DNA of 64,000 nucleotides from Cyclobacterium sp. (lineage in GTDB: Bacteria; Bacteroidota; Bacteroidia; Cytophagales; Cyclobacteriaceae). Numbering within the stretch: position 1 is the first letter of the stretch; the number at the start of each line of letters is the position of its first letter. The notes under the pieces were generated by a model. The model made no database searches and was not told the origin of the DNA. It was given only the letters and a program-made list of their open reading frames with translations. Positions 28,401-35,970 of the stretch are shown piece after piece. The translations under genes were made by a program, and so were the position numbers. The stretch lies in NCBI RefSeq assembly GCF_014762705.1, contig NZ_JABURL010000011.1, forward strand, positions 1-64,000, written 5' to 3'.

Positions 28401-29419
28401 TTCTGAACCAGAGAGAACGAAAAAAAGCCCAAAATCACCATCACCACAATCAAGGATAAGCCCAGGCCCAACACCCTTTTTTTTGTCAGTACATCTCCGT
28501 CTCCCAGATTAAATATACTGATGATGGGGATGGAGACAAAAATCAATAACAAAAGGGTGAGAAATGTGCTGAGTACTTTGAAATTGATCTTTAGCGCTAC
28601 ACTTTCAAACTGAGATTTTTCCTTGGTGCCCAGCAAATAAAAAACCTGGTTACCTATCACGGCGGGAGATAAAAACCCCTGGTATTCATCCCCGGAAATG
28701 CTGATGGTAAGCTCCCTTTCTCCTACATTTAGCTTGCCTTTCAAGGAATCCGTATCAATGACGGGAAGGCCCGCCACCTCATTGGGATAAATGGCCGCAC
28801 CCGCACTATCCAGGACAAACAACCTGTCAAAAAATAAACTCTGAATATTGTTTTCCATGAGGGAATAAACCGGAACGGAATGGTCTACTTCAAATCCTCT
28901 ACCCACCAAACTATTCCTGTCAAATGTTTGGCCCAAAACCTCTCCTATTTTTTCGGTAAGCAAAATATTATTCAATTCAGGTAGGTCTCCTGACCGGGTC
29001 GTATCATCCAGAAAAAACCGAAACCCTTTTACTTTAATCAGAAAGGCCGAATCCTTTTTTGCCAGGGAAATACCACCCTGAGCAAAAATCTGCCTGTCCA
29101 GGGAAGGATCCTCCTGAAGATTTTTAATTTTTTCTATTCCAAATTTCGGTTTTCTATCAATCAGGCCTACCATTTGAGCAGCGGCACTTTGCCCCTGTCC
29201 TCCACCCCAGGTATAAAAGTTCCTTTTAAAGTACCCCTCCAACTGAACGTGGTAATTGTAGAAAGCATCAATAAAATTATGCTTGGCCAGGTAAATGGCT
29301 TTGATCCCCTGGGATTCAAGCTGGGATTGATTGGTTTTGGAGTGTTGATAAAGGTAGGCACCGATCAGCAACATGCTCCCAAAAATAAAAATCCAAATGC
29401 GTAAATCCTTGAACTTCAT
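25469..29419 (-). CDS. Large membrane sensor-like protein with degenerate NTPase-like tail
   Basis: I cannot name this 1316-residue protein. It starts with a transmembrane anchor (IWIFIFGSMLLIGAYLY). A ~250-residue periplasmic domain, two helices, and a second ~240-residue periplasmic domain with Cache-like features follow. About seven more helices span residues ~595-930. The cytoplasmic tail (~935-1250) reads like an AAA/STAND ATPase that has lost its P-loop. FIIGVDALRSRAW replaces Walker A, GVVFENLHCL resembles Walker B, and HYFFVTSGKP resembles sensor 1. A winged-helix-like stretch (NYATEGFINFFNRETM, then SKSFRNFV) and two last helices follow. I placed the start at ATG 29419; the frame extends to a TTG at 29452. 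Confidence 0.72.
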   Translation of the reverse strand: MKFKDLRIWIFIFGSMLLIGAYLYQHSKTNQSQLESQGIKAIYLAKHNFIDAFYNYHVQLEGYFKRNFYTWGGGQGQSAAAQMVGLIDRKPKFGIEKIKNLQEDPSLDRQIFAQGGISLAKKDSAFLIKVKGFRFFLDDTTRSGDLPELNNILLTEKIGEVLGQTFDRNSLVGRGFEVDHSVPVYSLMENNIQSLFFDRLFVLDSAGAAIYPNEVAGLPVIDTDSLKGKLNVGERELTISISGDEYQGFLSPAVIGNQVFYLLGTKEKSQFESVALKINFKVLSTFLTLLLLIFVSIPIISIFNLGDGDVLTKKRVLGLGLSLIVVMVILGFFSFSLVQNYRSHIPSDQYVRDLKFSFSEQIDSLKTSLDRFRIHLEKGNIGSDTVIQSLNRKNNVNEFLEFDLTGNIQTMLIPDTTAVDGSIDFGDFPFVSIANRDYVQALPESPEKHFISAHFSKSTGNLEGVISKRADSLGYALTFSLDSLAPKISQNQRFFIFKPDGKVLLKSQKVNIPINYLQEGVGEQKWQEIRTLMGNNQNAAYEHVWKTPIYVNGHEYEALLSRIPSGQFVAENWVLYLEDKNLQHTLHSLASLEAITVFLPYLLVLVLLGLLTLITNKSSIYLAFEDFSFAWYSPSPAKRIKFIWLNVILFFDLILFVGVYLFLPLSIFNIYLWSALFAIQSGTCNFLMLSTSGTGAQKKNINGFLIMVTLLWLILAYLLVVLSRGTIEPFYFSVSILVLILMGSLQVLCYYLSKTGEFPRLAPDMWSPDSKIGKVHRWLNDFWNKLTGVHVDKRVYALNFLLWLLIIGFLPGYFIHRQIFNQEKFIWDQISSEEEPEVQGNSITDAFYLELIGIHEEFRRTNFGRFSNQDDELVRDFIAPPHEVLVKAFKRPPNFVLGEFFKKGFFGEILKSNLLLLLPLFLVLIWLFNMIMRLGNKIYLIDYHFAYGSSSLPHAARKQKYSFIIGVDALRSRAWICHEFGLTSEELLFINAGEDSLEMPAPEPHHKGVVFENLHCLGNAEGVLQAILTFRKKYSGKSHYFFVTSGKPLQEILRPDTPKQQRLMITEVFSEYLFQYVPLDFQNEAITLPYIELEWELLGMDERKHFKQRAESILFNDPKTLELATEIAYGPNAHTMASLITEELSRDPLEQPLSLERYEKCILSIQRYNKAYFLNIWAELSLKERKMVYNYATEGFINFFNRETMTALIQKGIIKMNTGRDGLVLFSKSFRNFVCLFVSEEDLSRFKQDERKSGNAKMIQAAVFSFVLICIALISFYDPNILNETSAYISGILGLVGTVYSILAKGFTKVPELDNS

Positions 29420-29575
29420 ATCGGTGGACCCTAATTTGCCTGATGGCTTCAATTTAAGGAAAACACCTTACAATAAAAATTTTAATTTTGGATAGATCAG
29501 TAATAAGGAGGATTATTCTTGTCCCAGCTTTATACTTGAAGAAAACCTGCTGCTTAATGGCTGTTTTATTGGGTT

Positions 29576-29764
29576 TTATTCCCCGGCCGGATCCGCATCC
29601 TTTTTATTCATCCATGAGGGGGCAGTACCAAACCACAATACGGTACCGATCAACATCAGAAGCTTACAGGTATCTGCGGACATATAGGTGCCAAAAACAA
29701 GAATTGCAGGAATGATATTCAGGCCCAGGCCCAGAAAAGAAATAATTTTTATCAGCAGCTTCAT
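29576..29764 (-). CDS. 62-residue two-helix membrane protein coupled to NCS1-like transporter
   Basis: This small protein has two hydrophobic helices (ISFLGLGLNIIPAILVFGTY and KLLMLIGTVLWFGTAP) and a charged tail. Its ATG overlaps the stop of the transporter gene (ATGA at 29764-29761), so it is translationally coupled. Small two-helix partners encoded next to transporters are known for several sodium symporter groups, and such an accessory role is my best guess. It is too short and generic to assign to a family by eye. Confidence 0.72.
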   Translation of the reverse strand: MKLLIKIISFLGLGLNIIPAILVFGTYMSADTCKLLMLIGTVLWFGTAPSWMNKKDADPAGE

Positions 29765-31149
29765 TTTCTTTGAATAATTTTAGCAGAAACAACATACACC
29801 AGTACGGCAACAAACCAACCCGGGAGGCCCAGGAAGAATATTTCAATACCCACGACCAGATTCAGTAGCAGACAGAAAGCCAAAGTAATCAACCAGGTCA
29901 GGGCCACTGACCAGTTCAGGGAAATACCCCTGCCTTCAGCATAGTTGGATTGAAGTCCGATTCTTTCCAGCAGGTAAACATCAATGAAAATCACGGCTCC
30001 AACCGGCATAAGGATTAAGCCGTACAAGGCTACAAACTCCAGCAGCATCATGACCAGGGCCGGAAAACAGGCAGCAACAGTGGTAAACAAGCCTACAAAT
30101 AAGGTTACTTTCCAGGTTTTCCATTTAGGATTGATGGATTGTATCGCCAGGCCTGCCCGGTATAGGGTTGGATTGGCAGTAGTCCAGCCTGCAATCACCA
30201 CGCATATCGCTCCCGCCACCCCTACCGCACTGTAGGCAATAGGGCCCGGGGCAAAGGTGAGACTTCCTTCAGATTCGATCAAAAACAGGGAATACAAAAT
30301 CCCGGAAGCTATCCAGGCAATGAAGTGTCCCAAAAAGACGCCAGTGGCAGAAGAAAAACCATACTGCCATTTTTTGGCATACCTTAATAAGGACAGATCC
30401 GCCATACCGATATGCATGGCCATATTGCAAAACCAGGCGAAGAACAGGATGTGCCAGAAACCAAATTTACTTTGACCCTCCAAGGGAGTACCGGTCCAAA
30501 TGGTACTTTCTGCTACTGACCAAAACGAGGCCACTTCTGTTACACCCAACCTGGGTAAAACTGCCAGGGCAGCCGCTATAAACACCATGATCATCCATGG
30601 AGCTGCTACCATGGCAAACTTGGATACCTGATCAAAGCCAAACATGGCTATGACGGTAGTCACTGCCCCCACTGCAAAAACCGTGGTCACCCAACCCACA
30701 TTGTTGGGATAAATATCTGTCAACTGTGGCATGGTCATGTCGAAAGGAATTCCTACTGCAGTAGCTGCCACTGCAATCATGGAGCCTGCCAAAAAACAAA
30801 ACAAACCTGCATTAACCAGGTTATAAATCAGCGTAAATCTCTTTCCTGCAATTTTTTCCAATAAAAAATAAAGCGTAACTCTGGTCTTCACGGCAATTTT
30901 TGCTGTAAGAAATGCCCAGCTTAACACAGCCAGAATATTTCCCAGAATCAACCCGGTCACCAGGTCAATGGCACTTGCCCCGTGGGCTACAAACAAGGGC
31001 CCGATTACGAATTCGGTACCAGCAGTATGCTCCCCCGCATAAGTTCCTAAAAAACTCCGCCAGCCTTTAAGCTTGTTATTAGGTATAGCTTGTTGCTCGT
31101 ATTCATTTACTGCATTTAAACGGGCTACAAGACTTTTTCTGTTTTCCAT
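29761..31149 (-). CDS. NCS1-like (purine-cytosine permease family) membrane transporter
   Basis: This 462-residue protein has about 12 hydrophobic segments. It carries NCS1-type landmarks: GPLFVAHGASAIDLVTGLIL with GNILAVLSW in the first helices, and WTTANPTLYRAGLAIQSI, the counterpart of the cytosine permease segment in helix 8-9. NCS1 proteins usually take up nucleobases, hydantoins or related vitamins with Na+ or H+. Here the gene sits in an operon-like run with a rhamnose mutarotase, a GH106-like enzyme and a sugar-type GntR regulator, so a sugar or glycoside substrate is possible. It ends in an ATGA overlap with the 62-residue protein. Confidence 0.82.
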   Translation of the reverse strand: MENRKSLVARLNAVNEYEQQAIPNNKLKGWRSFLGTYAGEHTAGTEFVIGPLFVAHGASAIDLVTGLILGNILAVLSWAFLTAKIAVKTRVTLYFLLEKIAGKRFTLIYNLVNAGLFCFLAGSMIAVAATAVGIPFDMTMPQLTDIYPNNVGWVTTVFAVGAVTTVIAMFGFDQVSKFAMVAAPWMIMVFIAAALAVLPRLGVTEVASFWSVAESTIWTGTPLEGQSKFGFWHILFFAWFCNMAMHIGMADLSLLRYAKKWQYGFSSATGVFLGHFIAWIASGILYSLFLIESEGSLTFAPGPIAYSAVGVAGAICVVIAGWTTANPTLYRAGLAIQSINPKWKTWKVTLFVGLFTTVAACFPALVMMLLEFVALYGLILMPVGAVIFIDVYLLERIGLQSNYAEGRGISLNWSVALTWLITLAFCLLLNLVVGIEIFFLGLPGWFVAVLVYVVSAKIIQRK

Positions 31150-31289
31150 AAATAAGGTGGGGTGATTAAGCTTTTATTGAGATTCAGTGAATTTTAGATG
31201 ATGGTAATTCATTGACTTCGGGAATAGGTTTACCCTTACAGGAAACCAAAATTCAAAACAACGATTGATCGACACGCCATTTGCCCTGC

Positions 31290-32339
31290 CTAAATTGATC
31301 CCCTGTTGATGAATTTGAAAACATTTTTTACCGCTTCCCTCTTGTTTTTCTTGATCATGTAAGCCGCAGTCTCTCCCATCAGCTTGAAATCAGTGGAAAT
31401 AACGGTGATACCCAAAAGCTCCTTCAATGGGGTGTCGTTATAGGAAATAATTCCGATTTCCCTGCCTAATTCATAATGTTGCTCTCTAACCTGTTTAACG
31501 AGGTTTACGAGATCATTTTCCTCTATGACCACAAAGGCATCTTTTGGTCTGAGCTCCATTTCGGGATACACTGTTTCCAAAACTTCGAAATCAAAATCAA
31601 AATCCTGGCAGAATTTTTTAAACCCCATAAGTATTTCTTTGGGATAAGGGTAAACGGTTTCCAAAGGATAGACAAGCATGAGCTTTTCGTAATGCTGCAA
31701 TTGGAAAATACCCTCGCAAAGTGCATTATAAATGTCATTTTTAAAATCCTGGTAGATCGCCGACACACTTTCACCCAATTGAGGGATTTGATTGTCCATG
31801 ATGATCAATTTTTCACTGGGTATCTTTTTCAGACAGCGCATCACCTGCTCATCCAGATTGTAATGACCTTCATGCTCACTTTTAAAATGAGGCATCAGCA
31901 CATAATAGTCATAGGCGCCCATGTTTTCATTTAAAATATTCTTCAGCAATCTGGGGTCACAGTGATAAATATTCAAATCCACCTGGGCATCAGCCCCCAT
32001 GCTGTCGATAAAGGAATTATATGTTTTAAGCTTATAGTTACTCAGTTTGTTCAATAAAAAAAGTACGCTTAATTTAGATGTGGAGATATTTTTGGCCACA
32101 TAGTAACCTTTGCCCTTAACTGAAAGGATGATTTTCTTCTCCTTCAGCTGATTGTAGGCCTTTTCTACTGTATCTCTGGAAAGGTAATGCTCTTCACTAA
32201 TTTCGTTAATGGAAGGAATTTTATCCCCGACCAGCAAATGGGCATTTTCTATGTCTTCAATGATTGAATTGACGATTTGCTGGTATTTGGGTATTCGTGA
32301 ATTTTCATCCAGACGAACAAGAGTCTTTACTTCATTCAT
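31290..32339 (-). CDS. GntR-family transcriptional regulator with LacI-type ligand domain
   Basis: This 349-residue regulator has an N-terminal GntR winged helix (IPKYQQIVNSIIEDIEN, then ISEEHYLSRDTVEKAYNQL) at residues ~12-80. A periplasmic-binding-protein-like effector domain follows, with segments such as YDYYVLMPHFK, VVIEENDLVNLV and GIISYNDTPLKELLGITVIS. This is the AraR-like layout, used for sugar sensing. It lies between the GH106-like gene and the transporter, all on one strand, so it probably represses the rhamnose locus until a sugar inducer binds. Inducer and operator are not proven. Confidence 0.88.
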   Translation of the reverse strand: MNEVKTLVRLDENSRIPKYQQIVNSIIEDIENAHLLVGDKIPSINEISEEHYLSRDTVEKAYNQLKEKKIILSVKGKGYYVAKNISTSKLSVLFLLNKLSNYKLKTYNSFIDSMGADAQVDLNIYHCDPRLLKNILNENMGAYDYYVLMPHFKSEHEGHYNLDEQVMRCLKKIPSEKLIIMDNQIPQLGESVSAIYQDFKNDIYNALCEGIFQLQHYEKLMLVYPLETVYPYPKEILMGFKKFCQDFDFDFEVLETVYPEMELRPKDAFVVIEENDLVNLVKQVREQHYELGREIGIISYNDTPLKELLGITVISTDFKLMGETAAYMIKKNKREAVKNVFKFINRGSI

Positions 32340-32428
32340 GGGTTCAGGTTATTTTGTGCTACCAATAATTACCACTTCAAATGCTTTGACTAAAATTAAC
32401 TAAAATTTTTAAATTGTCGCATTTACAC

Positions 32429-32440
32429 TCAATTAATTGA
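32429..32440. promoter_or_regulatory. 12-base palindrome upstream of the GntR gene
   Basis: The perfect palindrome TCAATTAATTGA lies in the 131-base gap between the end of the GH106-like gene and the start of the gntR gene. GntR regulators bind palindromes of about this size, so it could be an autoregulatory operator. It is AT-only apart from the end bases and may be chance. Confidence 0.25.
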
Positions 32441-32470
32441 AATTAGTAAAGCTTACCACAAAAAATTTTA

Positions 32471-35290
32471 TCAGTGGTGGATTTCAAGGTTGACCGGACC
32501 GCGAAGACCAGAGGGCATGGTTTTCCAACCTGATGCATCAAATGGGCCATAATCGATATTTACAAAATTTATCTCATGGTAATTCCTCCAGACAATTTCG
32601 TTTTGGTCCAGATAACGTACCCTGTTTGCCATAAGGTTGGCCACTTCTATACGCAGCTGGTTGCTGCCTTTCTGAACAAATTCGCTGATATCTAATTTAA
32701 AAGGTACTCCAAAAGCATAACCCACTTCTTTTCCATTGATCCATACCCTGGCACTTTCCAACACCTGGCCCAAATTCAAAACATATTTGGCATTTTTATC
32801 TACCTGCTCCAGATTAAATGAATTTTCGTACCCTGCCTGTCCCGAAAAATTCAAAGCTACCGGGTCATCCAACTCTGTCCAGGGTTTGATTTCATCCAAA
32901 GTCACTGCTTCGGGCAGTTCTGGTCCACCATTTATGAATTCCAAACGCCAGGGGCCATTAATAGAGTCGATTTCCGGCTTGGTACTATCATACTTCCAGT
33001 TCGGGATATTCCCTGGGTCCCGATTGAGCACATGGACAATCAGGGACTCCCCGGGATCCAAATTTACCCGCACTGAGCTTTTTCCAGCTGTTTCAGCATT
33101 ACTGCCCAATCCAATTATACCTTGTTGCGGATCCATCAAGACTGCTGCCTTCCCTCCGTATTGCAGGTCTATGGATTTATTTACGGTTTTACCAGAATGA
33201 TTGACCAGGTAATAGTATTTTTGACCATTCAAATCCCTCCTCAGAAATTTGAGCCCCTCATCCACCAGGTTTTCCCTTTGCATTCCCAGTCCTACCAATG
33301 CCTGAAAAATATTTTCAGCTAAAATCACCTTCCCTTCACCTTCCACCGCCTCTTCACCATAGACCTTGTCTTCAAAGGATAGTCCCGACCAAAGTGCATC
33401 GAGGGCTTCCTTTCTGGAAGAATGATCATGGAATCCGGGAACATTTTGAGGTGCCTTTTGAAAGATTACCGTTCCTCCCTTTTCTGCCAGGGAAATGGCA
33501 TTTTGCAGGGTAGCTACAGGCATGTAGGCTGTCTCCGGGATTATCAAAACCCTGGACCGATAGTCTCCACCGGCAGCCAAAAACCGGCCATCATCTACCT
33601 GTAAGCCCTCAATCATGCGATCAGAGACAAAATCCAATCCAAAGCCCTTCTCCATGAGCATTTTGGATTCCTGGTAAAAAGCAGTGGGATGCAACCATTC
33701 ATCAATGCCATGGACGGTCAACATTTTTGACAATCCCTGCGGATCGGACCAAATATCGTACACCGGCCAGTACATCATCAGCTCATTATCAGGTGTACCA
33801 GACTGCAATACAGACTGCACCCTTTGGATATATCCATTAAAACCCTTGAAATGAGGCCACAGGCTATTGTGGGTGTTCAGGTTCAGGGAAGCATAAAACA
33901 ACCAACCCGGAAAATCCACGGCTTTGGGGGAATAGGTAACGCCATGGTAAAACATGTGGTTGACCCCCGCCAGGAAGGCTTGCTCCAGTTCTGGTTTGGC
34001 CTGCGAGAAGGCAGACTTAAAATGCTCTCCCAGCCAGGTAAAAGTCTCTGTAGACACCAGATTTTTACCTGTCAGATGTGCCGCAGAGGAGGCAAATTTT
34101 AACATGATCGGATCGGGATCCACGTTCCTGATATCCGCACTGTCTCTTCGTATGCCCGGAATCGGAAAATAACTGGATCCGAAAGTTTCTCCCTCCGGTA
34201 TGTCTACTGCAGCATAAAGGTCCAACAGATTACCTGGCGACCCATGGGCCTGGTTTTTGGTCAGCTTCCCATGGCTATTGGCCCAGTTCGTCCAGGGCTG
34301 GGTAAAGTTCTCCAGCAACATGTCATGGATCGTCTCCCGGTAATCAGATTTCAAACGACGGCTGATGTCATCCGGCTCCTCAGCCAATAGTTTCGGCAGG
34401 TGTTCCCTCAGATCATAGCCGCGTTTTTGTTCAAAAATCCTGAAAAATTCGGTCGTAAAATCAGCTCCATATACTTCGAAACTGTCGTTGTAAAACGACC
34501 GGATGCCGGGAAAATCTCCTTCAAATGCCTTTTCAAAATGGTTCAGATAATGTTGTACAGCCTTGTCTGAATAGTGATCGAGGGTGAAGCCTTGTCCTCC
34601 TGGCGCTGCTCTTTTTACCATTTGCCCCGTCTGGGCCTGAAAGACGGCGATAAGGTCCCATGCCCCGGGGGCATCCCAGTCCAGGCGAAGGGAATCAATA
34701 ACTTTTTCACTAAGGTTTTCAACTTTCCCATCCTGGTAAGCCATTAAGGTGTGCAGTTCATATTCAAAACGAGAGGCCCTTTTATCTTCCAGAACGATGG
34801 GACGGTCCAGGCCTTGCCCTTCCGTATACTTGTATTTTTGAACGATCATTCTCTGGGCTGCCAGGCCAGGGCTGACCATGGGTCCGCCAAATGGCCAGCC
34901 AGTTCCCTGGGTCAGGTCAATTCCCATGTTCAAACTATCCGCTTTCGCAACAGTATGCCGCAGCATGTCCATCCACTCTGGAGAAAGGTGTTCCAAAAAT
35001 TGATCTTCAAAGCCCTTAGCACCATATATCGGAGCTATTTCAAGCCCTCCCAGGCCCGCATCTTCGTATTCTTCCAGCAGCCAGGTCAGGTTTTCCTTAT
35101 CCACTGCGTTGCCCATCCACCACCAGCGGGTCCAGGGTTTTGATGTTTGGGTTACTTCCGGCCATTCACCGGCGGCTACCTGCCTGGGCTTATCCTGTGG
35201 CTTCCGACAACCGGACAGGCCCATCAGGCAACAAGAATAAAGAAGCAATAAAATGCCGATAGATCGGGATATTTTTGGGTTTTTTTTCAT
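32471..35290 (-). CDS. GH106-type glycoside hydrolase lipoprotein (alpha-L-rhamnosidase family)
   Basis: This 939-residue protein has a lipoprotein signal (GILLLLYSCCLMGLSGC). The GH106 opening then reads WTRWWWMGNAVDKENLTWLL, with GLGGLEIAPIYG and GIDLTQGTGWPFGGP close behind. The end carries a galactose-binding-like beta-sandwich (ARVWINGKEVGYAFGVPF). GH106 enzymes release L-rhamnose from plant or algal glycans, and the lipid anchor places this one in the periplasm or on the outer membrane. ATG 35290 was chosen because a longer frame runs back into the mutarotase gene and lacks a signal peptide. The mutarotase ends 11 bases upstream. Catalytic residues were not mapped. Confidence 0.82.
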   Translation of the reverse strand: MKKNPKISRSIGILLLLYSCCLMGLSGCRKPQDKPRQVAAGEWPEVTQTSKPWTRWWWMGNAVDKENLTWLLEEYEDAGLGGLEIAPIYGAKGFEDQFLEHLSPEWMDMLRHTVAKADSLNMGIDLTQGTGWPFGGPMVSPGLAAQRMIVQKYKYTEGQGLDRPIVLEDKRASRFEYELHTLMAYQDGKVENLSEKVIDSLRLDWDAPGAWDLIAVFQAQTGQMVKRAAPGGQGFTLDHYSDKAVQHYLNHFEKAFEGDFPGIRSFYNDSFEVYGADFTTEFFRIFEQKRGYDLREHLPKLLAEEPDDISRRLKSDYRETIHDMLLENFTQPWTNWANSHGKLTKNQAHGSPGNLLDLYAAVDIPEGETFGSSYFPIPGIRRDSADIRNVDPDPIMLKFASSAAHLTGKNLVSTETFTWLGEHFKSAFSQAKPELEQAFLAGVNHMFYHGVTYSPKAVDFPGWLFYASLNLNTHNSLWPHFKGFNGYIQRVQSVLQSGTPDNELMMYWPVYDIWSDPQGLSKMLTVHGIDEWLHPTAFYQESKMLMEKGFGLDFVSDRMIEGLQVDDGRFLAAGGDYRSRVLIIPETAYMPVATLQNAISLAEKGGTVIFQKAPQNVPGFHDHSSRKEALDALWSGLSFEDKVYGEEAVEGEGKVILAENIFQALVGLGMQRENLVDEGLKFLRRDLNGQKYYYLVNHSGKTVNKSIDLQYGGKAAVLMDPQQGIIGLGSNAETAGKSSVRVNLDPGESLIVHVLNRDPGNIPNWKYDSTKPEIDSINGPWRLEFINGGPELPEAVTLDEIKPWTELDDPVALNFSGQAGYENSFNLEQVDKNAKYVLNLGQVLESARVWINGKEVGYAFGVPFKLDISEFVQKGSNQLRIEVANLMANRVRYLDQNEIVWRNYHEINFVNIDYGPFDASGWKTMPSGLRGPVNLEIHH

Positions 35291-35301
35291 GAAATGGTGA
35301 C

Positions 35302-35622
35302 TTACTTGCTGTACAGGCTGAAAACTTTTTGAAGGGGTTGAACCTTGGGGGATTGGTCCGGGTTGGTTTCCATCAGATCTGCCATAAAGTCCCACCATTT
35401 TTTCATGATGGCCTGTCCCGCCAGGCTGCCGGTTTGGTGATCTTCTTTCAGGCTTTGAAAAGCAAAAAGGGTACCGGTGGATTTGTCCAGAAAAATATGG
35501 TAGGAAAGGATGCCTGCTTCTTTGAGTAGCTTTTCCAGCTCCGGCCAGATTTGTTGGTGACGTTTTTCATATTCCACTTCATTTCCGGGCAGAAGCTTCA
35601 TGGTAAAGGCTACAGGTATCAT
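35302..35622 (-). CDS. rhaM: L-rhamnose mutarotase
   Basis: This 106-residue protein matches RhaM length and blocks: FTMKLLPGNEVEYEKRHQQI, WPELEKLLKEAGI, YHIFLDKSTGTLFAFQSL and the C-terminal KKWWDFMADLMETNPD. RhaM interconverts alpha and beta anomers of L-rhamnose, which speeds uptake into the isomerase pathway. ATG 35622 is preferred over a TTG two codons upstream. It precedes the GH106-like gene by 11 bases in the same direction. The catabolic genes rhaA, rhaB and rhaD are not in this window. Confidence 0.92.
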   Translation of the reverse strand: MIPVAFTMKLLPGNEVEYEKRHQQIWPELEKLLKEAGILSYHIFLDKSTGTLFAFQSLKEDHQTGSLAGQAIMKKWWDFMADLMETNPDQSPKVQPLQKVFSLYSK

Positions 35623-35970
35623 GGGCAAAAATTATTTTAAGTTGAAATAAAGGAAGGTTTTCCATATTCCAAAGCAAAACCCGGAAAGTTTTACCCTCTG
35701 AAAAAGGTAAAGGAGTATTTTGGAAAGACCAAAGTTTAAATCATTAACCTTTGGGGACATTGGGACACTATTTGCCCGATGACGAAAAAAAGCATTTAAA
35801 AGTTTATCTTTTTAAAAAGGCAGGATGGTAAGGTAGAGCCTTAAAGTTGTAAAACACGGTCCACCGATAATCCCAGGGGTTGCTTTACGAACTGTTGGGC
35901 ACCTGCCATTTTAGGCCGAAATTTATCCAAACTTTTTGGGAAAAATTTCACCTTCTTATCATTTCGGTTT
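35623..35970. other. Intergenic region upstream of rhaM
   Basis: This 348-base gap lies between the end of the CHAT gene and rhaM, and should carry the rhaM promoter. Inverted arms CCAAAG (35729-35734) and CTTTGG (35749-35754) with a 14-base spacer could be an operator. CAAAGTTTAA there nearly matches a minus-strand -7 element but has one extra base. No strong terminator was seen for the CHAT gene and no ORF is convincing. Confidence 0.5.

Noticed and set aside
31476-31934. 152-codon frame opposite the GntR regulator
   Set aside because: It lies inside the effector domain of the regulator; no family features.
32736-33200. 154-codon frame opposite the GH106-like gene
   Set aside because: It is a shadow of a well-supported coding frame.
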